Shown here in pieces: positions 6,843-14,907 of a stretch of 23,228 nucleotides of DNA. The notes under the pieces were generated by a model. That model saw only the letters and a program-made list of their open reading frames with translations. It did not search any database and was not told the DNA's origin. Within the stretch, counting starts at the first letter, position 1. Each line of letters starts with the position of its first letter. This DNA comes from an uncultured Clostridia bacterium (lineage in GTDB: Bacteria > Bacillota > Clostridia > Oscillospirales > Acutalibacteraceae). The position numbers and the translations under genes are program-made. The stretch is from positions 1 to 23,228 of the forward strand of contig CANRAN010000005.1 in NCBI GenBank assembly GCA_947628595.1, given 5' to 3'.

Positions 6843-9191
6843 TTATTTCAACTCGGCAATGGTAACACCGGCTTCACCCTCGCCGAAAACGCCCAAACGG
6901 TAGCTTCTTATCAACGGATGAGTCTTCAAATGCTTTTGTATCTCACGACGAAGTACTCCCGTACCCTTTCCGTGAATTATTGTTATCTGATGCAATCCCT
7001 GCATAACTGCCGTATCTATCGCCATATCCACATCGGCTATGGCATCAAGTGCAGTTTCCCCCCTTACATCAATTTCGGTTGCCGCTGTTGTTTTTGTATC
7101 ACGTCTTACAGTCCTCGTAACACTTCTTTTCGGAAGCTTCACCTTTTCCTGCTTGAGCAGTCTTACATTATCTAAACGTACACGGGTTTTTATAATTCCC
7201 GACTGTACGAGAACACTGTCCTTTCCTATCTCAAGAACTGTACCCTCCTTGTCTATATCGAAAATAAGCACCCTATCCCCCTTGACAAGCGGACGCGGAA
7301 GCACATATTCATCGTTACTGCGTTTTTCAACCGGATCGGCGGCATTTTCCATATTCCGTATATCAGCCCTGAGCTTTGCCCTCTCTTCCGCTGTTATTTC
7401 CCTCCTTTTGCGTATAGACTCCATTTCATCAAGCAGATCGTAAACCTGTGTTCTTGCCTTTGCTATTATATTTTCAGCCTGTGCACGGGCAAGCTCGATT
7501 TCATTTTTCTGATCTCTGCGTGCCCTTTCTTCAACTTCTTTTGCCTTTTCAAGCTCTTGCTGTGCCTGTGCTTTGAGTTTCTCAGCCTCGCACAGCTTTT
7601 CCTCAAGCTCACTACGGCTTTTTTCGAGTTTCGACACAACACTTTCAAATTTTGTATTTTCAGTTGACACAAGCTCTCTTGCTCTATTAACGATAGTTTC
7701 ATTCATTCCGAGCCTTTCAGAAATCGAAAACGCATTTGATTTTCCCGGCATACCTATAAGCAAACGGTAGGTAGGACTGAGCGTTGTGACATCAAATTCA
7801 CAGCAGGCATTTTCAACACCCTCTGTTTCAAGAGCATAGCTTTTTATTTCCGCATAATGAGTAGTAGATACAATTTCAGCCTTCTGTGCCCTCAGCTGTT
7901 CAAGTATTGCCTCCGCAAGTGCCGCACCCTCAACAGGATCTGTTCCTGCTCCAAGTTCATCTATCAATACAAGGCTTTTTTCGTCTGCAAGGGAAAGTAT
8001 CCTTACGATATTTGTAATATGCGCAGAAAAGGTTGACAATGACTGCTCTATACTCTGTTCATCACCAATATCCGAAAGAACCTTATCAAATACGGAAATT
8101 TCACTGTTATCATATGCAGGTATCATCATTCCGCACATTGCCATGACCGACAGAAGTCCTACTGTTTTAAGTGTAACAGTTTTACCTCCCGTATTCGGTC
8201 CTGTTATAACAAGAGTATCAAAACTTATTCCAAGCTCGATATCGGTAGGAACAACCTTATCCCCGGGTATGAGCGGATGACGAGCTTTTTTAAGTAAAAT
8301 TCTCCCCTTATCATTAAGCAATGGAACTGATGCCTTCATTGAATATGCAAGATTAGCCTTTGCAAAAATCACATCAAGCTCTGTAAGTATTTCATAGCTG
8401 CCTGAGATATTATCCGCATATGCACCGACCTCCGCCGAGATCTCGGCAAGTATTCTCTCTATTTCCGCCTTTTCCTTTGATTGCAGCACACGTATATCAT
8501 TATTTGCCTCGACAACGCTCATCGGCTCAATAAAAACAGTAGAGCCGCTTGAGGATGTATCATGTACAAGTCCCGATATGTTTGAACGAAATTCCGCCTT
8601 TACGGGAATTACAAATCTCCCGCCTCTCATTGTCACAATACTGTCCTGAAGATATTTCTGCATTGATGCAGAATGTATTATCTTATCAAGTCGTTCTCTT
8701 ATCCTTGCAGATGTTGCGGCTATTTTTCTGCGGATATCCGCAAGTGTAGGGGATGCATTATCGGCAATTTCATCTTCCGACAGTATGCACGAGGTAATCT
8801 TCGTTTCAAGAAACTTATTCGGCATAAGGGCACCAAAACGCATATCCAGAACGGTTTCTACCGATTCACACTTACTCCTCCACTCCACAGTCGAGCGTAT
8901 CACCCTAAGCAGTGCCGCTACCCTTAGAAGCTCAAGTGTTGTCAGCACTGCCCCTGCCTCGGCTCTCCTTGCCGCACCGGTCATATTATACAGACCTCCA
9001 AAACCAGGTGAGCCGAATCTTCCTATAAGAGCGTGTGCATCCGAAGTCTCCCTCAGAAGCATTTCCGCCTCATAAAGTCCGCCTGACGGTTCAAGCGAAA
9101 GCACAAGCTCACGGGCATCCTCCGTTGAGGTTTGCTCTGCGAGCATTTCAAGTATTTTATCAAATTCTATTGATTTAAGATATTTATTCAT
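6843..9191 (-). CDS. mutS2: MutS2 family ATPase/endonuclease
   Basis: MutS2 of 782 aa, full length for the family. It lacks the mismatch-recognition domain of MutS. Studied members suppress homologous recombination (Helicobacter) or split collided ribosomes (B. subtilis). Seen in order: an N-terminal clamp/lever region with RGGRFVIPVK (189-198) and SSSGSTVFIEP (213-223); Walker A GPNTGGKT at 331-338; Walker B with LVLIDELGAGTDP at 407-419; a long Glu/Lys/Ala coiled coil at about 515-620; a KOW-like strand region; and a C-terminal Smr domain with DVRG and HGKGTGVLR motifs (nuclease-type H-G-x-G-x-G). The ATG follows the recO stop by one base, and the AAGGAT ribosome site lies inside recO. The Smr DVRG is intact (many Smr domains have DLRG). 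Confidence 0.95.
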   Translation of the reverse strand: MNKYLKSIEFDKILEMLAEQTSTEDARELVLSLEPSGGLYEAEMLLRETSDAHALIGRFGSPGFGGLYNMTGAARRAEAGAVLTTLELLRVAALLRVIRSTVEWRSKCESVETVLDMRFGALMPNKFLETKITSCILSEDEIADNASPTLADIRRKIAATSARIRERLDKIIHSASMQKYLQDSIVTMRGGRFVIPVKAEFRSNISGLVHDTSSSGSTVFIEPMSVVEANNDIRVLQSKEKAEIERILAEISAEVGAYADNISGSYEILTELDVIFAKANLAYSMKASVPLLNDKGRILLKKARHPLIPGDKVVPTDIELGISFDTLVITGPNTGGKTVTLKTVGLLSVMAMCGMMIPAYDNSEISVFDKVLSDIGDEQSIEQSLSTFSAHITNIVRILSLADEKSLVLIDELGAGTDPVEGAALAEAILEQLRAQKAEIVSTTHYAEIKSYALETEGVENACCEFDVTTLSPTYRLLIGMPGKSNAFSISERLGMNETIVNRARELVSTENTKFESVVSKLEKSRSELEEKLCEAEKLKAQAQQELEKAKEVEERARRDQKNEIELARAQAENIIAKARTQVYDLLDEMESIRKRREITAEERAKLRADIRNMENAADPVEKRSNDEYVLPRPLVKGDRVLIFDIDKEGTVLEIGKDSVLVQSGIIKTRVRLDNVRLLKQEKVKLPKRSVTRTVRRDTKTTAATEIDVRGETALDAIADVDMAIDTAVMQGLHQITIIHGKGTGVLRREIQKHLKTHPLIRSYRLGVFGEGEAGVTIAELK

Positions 9192-9192
9192 A

Positions 9193-9942
9193 TTAATTCT
9201 TTATCCTTATCTTTTTATAAAAATCAAGAGCGTTCATATTACGCTCTGTGTGTAAGAGCATATACTTTTCAGCACAATCTGCGAACTGCACAAGAGAGTT
9301 ATCCGACACGGAAAAGGAAAAAATTTTCTTAGGGTCTGCGAATACTGCTGTCCTTACGGCCGTAAGCGCACCTCTCGAAAGTGCTATTGAGTCCTGACCG
9401 CCTGTATAGCATTTTCCGCATATAAGCTTACCCTCATTATAAAGAAAATGCATTACATCCGCCTCATAGCAATTACATTTCTCACAGCACACAAGATCCG
9501 GCATATAGCCTGCAATCGACAAGAAACGCATTTCAAATACTGCCTTTACCATAAGATCGGGCTTTGTACCCTTTGAAAGAACATACAGAGAATTGAGTAT
9601 AAGACTCAAAAATTGACCCGAATCAACGCCCTCCGGTATCATATGCAGCACTATCTCACAGAAATATTCGGCAAGTGCAAATTTTTCAAGATCAAGTCTC
9701 AGATTATAAAACAGCTCAATGGGCTCCGCTTCGTCTATTATGTAGCGATCCTTTGCACAGTAAATCATAAGCTTAGAATAGCTCAGCGACTGTGTAGCCG
9801 TACACAGTCGCCCTTTCAGAAGCTTGGCATTTTTCACAAAACAGCGTATAATGCCGTTAGTGCGTGTCAGAACTGTAACAAGCTTATCATTTTCTTTAAT
9901 TGTTTGCTCCGTCAGTATCAGACCGTCCATTCTGAGCCTCAT
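9193..9942 (-). CDS. recO: DNA repair protein RecO
   Basis: RecO (249 aa) anneals strands and loads RecA with RecR/RecF in gap repair. The N-terminal OB-fold begins MRLRMDGLILTEQTIKENDKLVTVLT, matching the family's GxVLxxxxxxExDKxxxxxT pattern. The C-terminal part has a zinc-binding site with two Cys pairs, CEKC (153-156) and CGKC (175-178). The frame could open from a GTG at 9984, but the ATG at 9942 has GGAGG 6 nt upstream and gives the expected N-terminus. The 5' end overlaps the small yqzL gene by 47 bases in another frame, so translation may be coupled. mutS2 follows after one base. Confidence 0.92.
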   Translation of the reverse strand: MRLRMDGLILTEQTIKENDKLVTVLTRTNGIIRCFVKNAKLLKGRLCTATQSLSYSKLMIYCAKDRYIIDEAEPIELFYNLRLDLEKFALAEYFCEIVLHMIPEGVDSGQFLSLILNSLYVLSKGTKPDLMVKAVFEMRFLSIAGYMPDLVCCEKCNCYEADVMHFLYNEGKLICGKCYTGGQDSIALSRGALTAVRTAVFADPKKIFSFSVSDNSLVQFADCAEKYMLLHTERNMNALDFYKKIRIKN

Positions 9943-10066
9943 TTTCTGCCTCCGTATTTTTATCAAGAAATTGCTGCGGTGCACAAGCCTTAGCTTCTCT
10001 GTATATAAGATAATCCCTTATGCTTCCCGATGCAATAAAATTATCCCATGCCTTTCCCTCGTCCAT
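9896..10066 (-). CDS. yqzL: Small YqzL-like protein between era and recO
   Basis: Small gene of 56 codons plus TAA, found by reading the era-recO gap. The ATG at 10066 has AAGGAGG 7 nt upstream, one of the best ribosome sites in the window. The protein starts MDEGKAWDNFIASGSIRDYL and goes on IYREAKA, then a polar tail. Trp7, Phe10, the SGSI turn (13-16), Tyr19-Leu20 and the following Tyr/Arg/Glu match the short YqzL family, whose B. subtilis gene lies at the same place (era-yqzL-recO). Function unknown. Its last 47 bases overlap the start of recO in another frame, and the recO ribosome site lies within it. The acidic Asn/Glu/Gly tail after residue 38 is coded in the overlap and may be a by-product of it. 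Confidence 0.85.
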   Translation of the reverse strand: MDEGKAWDNFIASGSIRDYLIYREAKACAPQQFLDKNTEAENEAQNGRSDTDGANN

Positions 10067-10108
10067 GCTGCTGCCTCCTTTTCCGTATTACTAAATATCT
10101 ATGTTGTT

Positions 10109-10114
10109 ATTATA
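10109..10114 (-). promoter_or_regulatory. Possible internal -10 element before yqzL-recO
   Basis: A perfect TATAAT (minus strand) lies about 43 nt upstream of the yqzL start in the 87-nt gap after era. No good -35 is seen at 16-18 nt, so a separate promoter for yqzL-recO-mutS2 is only possible. Confidence 0.2.
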
Positions 10115-10153
10115 TCCTGTAACACAGAAAATTATTGGCATTTTTTAGTGACT

Positions 10154-11059
10154 TTATTCAAAATCATTTTGGTCGTAGCCAAGACTCCTCAGTATATTTT
10201 CCCTGTTTCTCCAATCTTCTTTCACCTTTACCCATATTTTCAGATTAACCCTGCACCCGAAAAATTTTTCCATATCCTGCCTTGCATAACTTCCGATTTT
10301 CTTGAGCATAGCTCCGCCCTTACCGATTATTATGCCCTTATGGCTGTCCCTTTCACAAAAAACCGTTGCATCTATGTCAATTATCGGTCTGTCCTCCCTT
10401 TCCTTCATTCTCTCTACAAAAACAGCCGTACCGTGCGGTATCTCCTTATCAAGCAGCCGCAAAAGCTTTTCTCTTATGATCTCGGCAGCAAGCACCCTCT
10501 CCGGCTGATCTGTCAGGGTGTCCTCATCAAACATGAATTCTCCCGGTTCAGCCAATTTTCTCAGTTCGCTCTTTAATATTTCCACTCCGTCCCCGGTTTG
10601 TGCAGAACACGGCACAACGGCACTAAAATCATAAATTTCCGAAAGCTTAGCTATAATCGGTGCAAGTTCAGATTTATCACGCAATGTATCTATCTTGTTA
10701 ATCGCAAGCACAGCGGGTATTCCCATTGCCCCGAATTTTTCGGCAAGGATTTTCTCTCCCTCGCTTATCTCCGAATTTGCCTCTGCAACAAGTAAGCCTA
10801 CATCCACCCCTGCAACAGATTCATTTACCGAACGCAGCATATAATTATCAAGATTATTCCTTGGTCTGTGCAGTCCGGGAGTATCTATGAAAACAAGCTG
10901 AGTATCCTCCTCTGTCAGCACTCCCGTTATTCTTGTACGTGTTGTCTGAGGTTTTGAGGACACTATTGCTATCTTCTGTCCGAGCATATAATTAAGAAGT
11001 GAGGATTTGCCCACATTAGGTCTTCCCACTATTGCTATAAAAGCCGTCCTATGTTCCAT
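10154..11059 (-). CDS. era: GTPase Era
   Basis: Era (301 aa) is an essential GTPase that binds the 3' end of 16S rRNA during 30S assembly. G1 is GRPNVGKS (12-19), the switch I region carries KPQTTRTRITG, G3 is DTPG (59-62), G4 NKID (121-124) and G5 SAQ (about 153-155). The C-terminal KH domain has IIIGKGGAMLKKIG. The length is normal. The ATG follows the dgkA stop with no gap. Neighbours are dgkA upstream and yqzL-recO downstream, as in Bacillus, but without cdd (cytidine deaminase), which often lies between dgkA and era. Confidence 0.97.
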   Translation of the reverse strand: MEHRTAFIAIVGRPNVGKSSLLNYMLGQKIAIVSSKPQTTRTRITGVLTEEDTQLVFIDTPGLHRPRNNLDNYMLRSVNESVAGVDVGLLVAEANSEISEGEKILAEKFGAMGIPAVLAINKIDTLRDKSELAPIIAKLSEIYDFSAVVPCSAQTGDGVEILKSELRKLAEPGEFMFDEDTLTDQPERVLAAEIIREKLLRLLDKEIPHGTAVFVERMKEREDRPIIDIDATVFCERDSHKGIIIGKGGAMLKKIGSYARQDMEKFFGCRVNLKIWVKVKEDWRNRENILRSLGYDQNDFE

Positions 11060-11542
11060 TTACTTTCCTCCGTCCCTATTTTCCGTTTTATCCTTCCTTG
11101 GTGCTGTCACTATAAATATTATTGCTATTATCGTTATCAGAACCAATCCCACAAGGTTAAGCGGATGAGATCCATAGAAATTATACATTGATATAAAGCC
11201 TTCTATATTCCCAAAAAGAAATAAGGCTATCAATACGGAAAAAACAGCAAGAATTAGCACGGCACCCGCCGCCGCATCCTTAGCTATTTTTATATGGGGA
11301 TCTCTCTTTTCCGATATTCTGTCCGCTAAATTTTCCACAGCGGTATTTACAGCCTCTGCCGAGATAACTCCTCCTATCGTCAGCAGAAGAATTGTATATT
11401 CTGTCCTTGTAAAAGCAAAAAAACGTGCAAGCATAAGAACATACAGTGCAGCCACAATATGTATTCTCATGTTCCGCTCGTTTTTTATGCAGTGTATTAT
11501 ACCGGAAAAAGCATATTTAAAGCCTTTAAGAAAAGATCTCAC
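11060..11542 (-). CDS. dgkA: Undecaprenol/diacylglycerol kinase family membrane protein with extra C-terminal helix
   Basis: Small membrane kinase of the DgkA family; Gram-positive members mainly phosphorylate undecaprenol to recycle the wall lipid carrier. The N-terminus RSFLKGFKYAFSGI and NERNMRIH, the active-site block EAVNTAVE (63-70) and KDAAAGAV (88-95) are all present, with three membrane helices at about 29-46, 49-66 and 92-110. At 160 aa it is longer than the usual 120-130: residues 120-150 add a fourth hydrophobic helix (LVGLVLITIIAIIFIV) and a basic tail. The start is GTG at 11542; GAGGA lies 12 nt upstream, rather far, but no alternative keeps the conserved N-terminus. It lies between ybeY (2-nt gap) and era (no gap). 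Confidence 0.9.
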   Translation of the reverse strand: MRSFLKGFKYAFSGIIHCIKNERNMRIHIVAALYVLMLARFFAFTRTEYTILLLTIGGVISAEAVNTAVENLADRISEKRDPHIKIAKDAAAGAVLILAVFSVLIALFLFGNIEGFISMYNFYGSHPLNLVGLVLITIIAIIFIVTAPRKDKTENRDGGK

Positions 11543-11544
11543 CG

Positions 11545-12051
11545 TTAATTACTGTCCTCTATAACATAGCTTGAAGAACTCGGCAGACCGAGGAGTGTCA
11601 TTACCTTTTCTTCCTTTTCCCTCATTCTCAGTTTTTGCAAACCGTTATCCTCATGGTCATAACCGAGAAGATGCAGCATTGAATGAGCAGTAAGATACCC
11701 TACCTCACGTTGCAGGCTGTGACCGAAGCGTTCCGCCTGTTCAACTGCCTTTTCTATTGAAATGACTATATCACCGAGAATTTTTGCACCCGTTTCCGGA
11801 TCGACATCATATTTACCATTCTCTCCCATAGGAAATGATAGTACATCTGTCACGCTGTCTTTTTTCCTGTATATCGAGTTAAGCTCCTTTATCTGAGTAT
11901 TGCTGACAAGGGTTACGCTTACCTCGACAGATCCGCTGAATTCTTCCTCCTTTAGCACAGCATTACAGCAGCGTCTTATAAGCATACGCAAGCCCGTAGG
12001 AATTTTTATCTCTTTTTGTTTGTTTTTGATTATTACCTTAATTTTATCCAT
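11545..12051 (-). CDS. ybeY: Endoribonuclease YbeY
   Basis: YbeY (168 aa) is a zinc-dependent RNase needed for 16S rRNA 3'-end maturation and ribosome quality control. The metal site is complete: His123, His127 and His133 in HSMLHLLGYDH. The upstream DVLSFPM stretch (69-75), also typical, is present. An A/G-rich ribosome site (AAGGAAAGG) precedes the ATG. It follows phoH after 80 nt and precedes dgkA by 2 nt. The pgpH (yqfF) gene that in many Firmicutes lies between phoH and ybeY is absent. Confidence 0.95.
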   Translation of the reverse strand: MDKIKVIIKNKQKEIKIPTGLRMLIRRCCNAVLKEEEFSGSVEVSVTLVSNTQIKELNSIYRKKDSVTDVLSFPMGENGKYDVDPETGAKILGDIVISIEKAVEQAERFGHSLQREVGYLTAHSMLHLLGYDHEDNGLQKLRMREKEEKVMTLLGLPSSSSYVIEDSN

Positions 12052-12131
12052 TTTAACCTTTCCTTTCGCATTAATTTTTTATAGACCGATACAGACTGTC
12101 CATCCGCCGCAGCGGAATGAACGCAATTTTT

Positions 12132-13100
12132 TTACGAGCGTGAATTTGCGGAACCTGAATTTCTGTCATAAGCCTTTATTATATCCTGCACAAGTCTGTT
12201 CCTGACAACATCGGATGGACTAAAAGTAACGCTCTCTATACCGTCAATATTTTTCAGTATTCTAACTGCATCCTTAAGTCCTGAGCGTACACCGCCGGGC
12301 AAATCTATCTGAGTTATATCACCTGTAATTACCATTTTGGAATTAAATCCAAGACGTGTCAGGAACATTTTCATCTGTTCGGGCGTTGTATTCTGTGCCT
12401 CATCAAGTATTATGAAGCTGTCGTCAAGTGTCCTGCCTCTCATATACGCAAGCGGTGCAACCTCTATATTTCCTCTTTCGACATACTTTTGATATGTTTC
12501 TGCACCAAGCATATCAAAAAGTGCATCATACAGCGGTCGAAGATACGGATCAACCTTACTTTGAAGATCCCCGGGGAGAAAACCGAGCTTTTCACCTGCC
12601 TCGACTGCCGGTCTTGTCAGTATTATCCTGTTCACTTCCCTTGCTCTGAATGCCGTTACCGCAACCGCAACGGCAAGATAGGTTTTTCCCGTTCCTGCCG
12701 GACCGATCCCCAACGTTATTGTATTTTCCTTTATTGCTGTACAATATCTTTTCTGACCGAGCGTTTTCGGCTTGACAGGCTTTCCTCTTGAGGTTATACA
12801 AATACAGTCTCCTGCAAGACGCTCTATCTTATCCTCATTTCCCTCATTAACGAGAGACATACAATAACGAACATTCTGATCACTCAGTGCCTCTCCTCTG
12901 CTGACAAGATTCAGAAGACTTTCTATCACCTTTGCCGCCTTTGAAACATTTTCCGGTTCTCCGCTTATCTTCAGTTCAGAACCTCTGCACACAACAGACA
13001 CCATATATTCATTCTGAATAAGTCTTATATTCTCATCAAAAGTGCCGAAAAGTGCGACTGCCTGCTCCATACGATCTATATTTATGACCTGTTCTACCAT
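12132..13100 (-). CDS. phoH: PhoH family ATPase
   Basis: PhoH-like ATPase of 322 aa. The biochemical role is not settled; the family resembles the N-terminal ATPase half of superfamily 1 helicases and is often linked with YbeY. An N-terminal KH-like region (about 1-65) is followed by the ATPase with Walker A GPAGTGKT (133-140), LTRPAVEAGEKLGFLPGD (161-178), Walker B DEAQN (233-237), and TGDITQIDLP. AAAGGTGG stands just before the ATG. It is the first gene of the long housekeeping operon, with a good promoter 70 nt upstream. Confidence 0.95.
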   Translation of the reverse strand: MVEQVINIDRMEQAVALFGTFDENIRLIQNEYMVSVVCRGSELKISGEPENVSKAAKVIESLLNLVSRGEALSDQNVRYCMSLVNEGNEDKIERLAGDCICITSRGKPVKPKTLGQKRYCTAIKENTITLGIGPAGTGKTYLAVAVAVTAFRAREVNRIILTRPAVEAGEKLGFLPGDLQSKVDPYLRPLYDALFDMLGAETYQKYVERGNIEVAPLAYMRGRTLDDSFIILDEAQNTTPEQMKMFLTRLGFNSKMVITGDITQIDLPGGVRSGLKDAVRILKNIDGIESVTFSPSDVVRNRLVQDIIKAYDRNSGSANSRS

Positions 13101-13177
13101 TGAACCACCTTTTACCGAATGAAATAAGTATATTCCTATTCATTTATCTGAAATTATAAAAATATAGTCTTATCATG

Positions 13178-13206
13178 ATTATATCATAGTAATTGTTAAA
13201 AGTCAC
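13178..13206 (-). promoter_or_regulatory. Sigma-A promoter of the phoH-ybeY-dgkA-era-yqzL-recO-mutS2 operon
   Basis: On the minus strand, -35 GTGACT (13201-13206, 4/6) and -10 TATAAT (13178-13183) are 17 nt apart, and TGA directly before the -10 makes it an extended -10. Transcription would start near 13171, leaving a leader of about 70 nt. The remaining gene-free bases 13207-13310 are very AT-rich with nothing else recognisable. Confidence 0.6.
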
Positions 13207-13303
13207 TATTTTTTTTATCATTTTTTAAATTTTTATAGATATACTTTATTTTTGTCAAAATTTCCGAAAAAATGTATCAAATTTCATATTTTATACAACC
13301 AAA

Positions 13304-13347
13304 TCAAAAAAACAGGGATCATGATAAAATATCTCATGTTCCCTGTT
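13304..13347 (-). terminator. Rho-independent terminator after the small acidic lipoprotein gene
   Basis: The arms 13311-13318 and 13340-13347 (AACAGGGA/TCCCTGTT) extend through a T-T mismatch into a second 5-bp stem (CATGA/TCATG). On the minus strand the hairpin is followed by a run of seven T (complement of 13306-13312). It lies about 75 nt after the stop of the 13422 gene and closes the FemX-like/lipoprotein operon. Confidence 0.8.
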
Positions 13348-13421
13348 ATATTATTGAAAAAAAATCAGTCAAACAATTAGGTATATTCCCTAAACTTCGG
13401 CATTACCGCACCATTTCAAAC

Positions 13422-13724
13422 TCATGAACATATTCGGTCATTATCCTCGGACAATTCATCAGGATATTCGTCCGCATACTCCGCATATTCCTGTTCGGGC
13501 ATTTCCTCGTAATCCGTTACTATACTGTATTGCTCCATATCCGCTTCAGCCTCCCCGGAAATTACAGATATCTCTTCATTTTTCGCTCCCACACCTTGTT
13601 GTTTATTTTCTGTTTCTATCACCCGCTTTTCATTATCATCCTGATTGCAGGCGTTAATCGTCAATAAATTACCTGTCATCACGGATAATACCACCATACC
13701 TACAAACATTTTAAACATTTTCAT
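13422..13724 (-). CDS. Small acidic secreted protein, putative lipoprotein
   Basis: Protein of 100 aa, not recognised. The N-terminus MKMFKMFVGMVVLSVMTGNL is a signal-like hydrophobic segment, followed by LTINAC with Cys26; this resembles a lipobox, though Asn at -2 is unusual. The rest is low in complexity and very acidic, rich in Glu and Asp (for example MPEQEYAEYADEYPDELSED), and ends NDRICS with a second Cys. The ribosome site is weak (AAGAAAGTG). It starts 25 nt after the FemX-like gene stop and is followed by a strong terminator, so the two are likely co-transcribed. It could be a surface lipoprotein or a charged wall-associated peptide; no partner is shown by sequence. Confidence 0.6.
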   Translation of the reverse strand: MKMFKMFVGMVVLSVMTGNLLTINACNQDDNEKRVIETENKQQGVGAKNEEISVISGEAEADMEQYSIVTDYEEMPEQEYAEYADEYPDELSEDNDRICS

Positions 13725-13749
13725 TACAATCGCACTTTCTTATTTGAAT

Positions 13750-14775
13750 TTACATTTTTTTATATCCGAGAAGATTGAGCATGAACGAAATTTCAAAATG
13801 CTTCATTCTCGAAAAAATATAATCAAATTCCCCCGCATATTTCACCACCCTTCCGTTAAAGCCTTTTTTGAAACGATATACACCGTAATTCGGGTGATTC
13901 TCCTCATTACAGTGCGGAATACCCATAAAATCGTAAATCCGGCACCCCGATTCCATCGCCCAGCTTATCATATTCCACTGCATAAGATAATTCGGCATAA
14001 GCTCTCTGTGCCTGCTTGTCGAGCAGCCGTAAACATAGCTTACCCTGTCGCCGAAACGTATGGCAAGTGCACCCGATATTTCCTCACCCTGTGGGGTGTA
14101 ACACATATACAGTCTTGCATCATCTCCGAAAGCATCAAGCATATTTTTGAAATACTCCTTTGAACGTATGCAAAAACCATCCCTTTTTCCTGTTTCCGTC
14201 ATAAGCTCATAAAAGGCATCAAGACTGCTGTTATGATAATCACATTCTACACCCCTGCGCTTAGCAAGACGTATATTGTATCTCCACTTGGAGTGGAACG
14301 AACCGAATACTTCCTCCCCTGTTCTATTCCCTATATCAAGAATATAATTTTGCAGGCTCTGCACACTGTTGTCCTCCGGCATATCGGGATTATGCCTGAA
14401 GCCCATGCCTGTAAGAATATTCACAGATTCATAATCATCATATGGAATCATAGGATCAAGCTTAAGCACAAAGGCATTATATTTATCCGCAAGAAGCTTT
14501 GCCCTTTCTATAAGCTGTCTTAGCGTATATGTATCACGGATATCACATACCGGTCCCCTCGGTGCATACATAAAGCAGGTATTCAGAAACGGTATTTTTT
14601 TGATGAGTATCTGCATAGCACCGTTAATATTACCAAATTCATCCCTCACAATTATTTTTTCACTTCCCCATTCCTTTTTCACCCTCTGCCAACATTCCGA
14701 CTGCATGAAGCTTACATTTTCGGACGACATTACAAATTTTTCATATTCAGATAATTTCATTACATTTTTTTGCAT
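13750..14775 (-). CDS. FemX-like peptidoglycan bridge aminoacyltransferase
   Basis: FemAB family member of 341 aa. These enzymes use aminoacyl-tRNA to add the first residue(s) of the interpeptide bridge on lipid II or UDP-MurNAc-pentapeptide. It shows two GNAT-like halves: NVSFMQSECWQRVKKEWG and FMYAPRGPVCD in the first; HSKWRYNIRLAKRRGVE, GCSTSRHRELMPNYLMQW and YDFMGIPHCNEENHPNYGVYRFKKGF in the second, the latter being the family's most typical block. It lacks the tRNA-synthetase-like coiled-coil insertion of S. aureus FemA/B and at this size is closer to Weissella FemX, so its acceptor may be a soluble or lipid precursor (inference). ATG with GGAGG 6 nt upstream. Paired with a small acidic lipoprotein gene downstream. 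Confidence 0.88.
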   Translation of the reverse strand: MQKNVMKLSEYEKFVMSSENVSFMQSECWQRVKKEWGSEKIIVRDEFGNINGAMQILIKKIPFLNTCFMYAPRGPVCDIRDTYTLRQLIERAKLLADKYNAFVLKLDPMIPYDDYESVNILTGMGFRHNPDMPEDNSVQSLQNYILDIGNRTGEEVFGSFHSKWRYNIRLAKRRGVECDYHNSSLDAFYELMTETGKRDGFCIRSKEYFKNMLDAFGDDARLYMCYTPQGEEISGALAIRFGDRVSYVYGCSTSRHRELMPNYLMQWNMISWAMESGCRIYDFMGIPHCNEENHPNYGVYRFKKGFNGRVVKYAGEFDYIFSRMKHFEISFMLNLLGYKKM

Positions 14776-14798
14776 AATCTTCCTCCATCAAAATTCTG

Positions 14799-14828
14799 TA
14801 TATAAAATTCCCCTGTGTTATCTGACAA
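14799..14828 (-). promoter_or_regulatory. Possible promoter for the FemX-like gene
   Basis: On the minus strand, TTGTCA (14823-14828, 5/6 of -35) and TATATA (14799-14804, 4/6 of -10) are 18 nt apart, placing the transcription start about 20 nt before the ATG. The -35 falls inside the loop of the stem-loop at 14811-14847. Confidence 0.35.
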
Positions 14829-14847
14829 ATCAAATATAACACAGAGG
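14811..14847. other. Stem-loop between the two-component operon and the FemX-like gene
   Basis: The arms CTGTGTTAT (14813-14821) and ATAACACAG (14836-14844) form 9 bp, extended by CC/GG past one bulged A, around a 14-nt loop. On the minus strand only a weak AATTTTATAT follows. It may be a weak terminator for the operon ending at 14908, or an operator-like inverted repeat, since it overlaps a candidate promoter. Confidence 0.35.
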
Positions 14848-14907
14848 TTGTTATACAGTATTCCGCTTTCTGCAAAAGAAATGTAAAAATGTAATTTAAT
14901 GAATTAT

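Noticed and set aside
6558..7175. 205-aa plus-strand frame
   Set aside because: It lies antisense to the YpmS-like gene and the 3' end of mutS2; low-complexity Ser/Ile/Tyr composition, no ribosome site, no family resemblance.
9824..10576. 250-aa plus-strand frame
   Set aside because: It is antisense to recO, yqzL and era, all of which are well supported; no recognisable domain.
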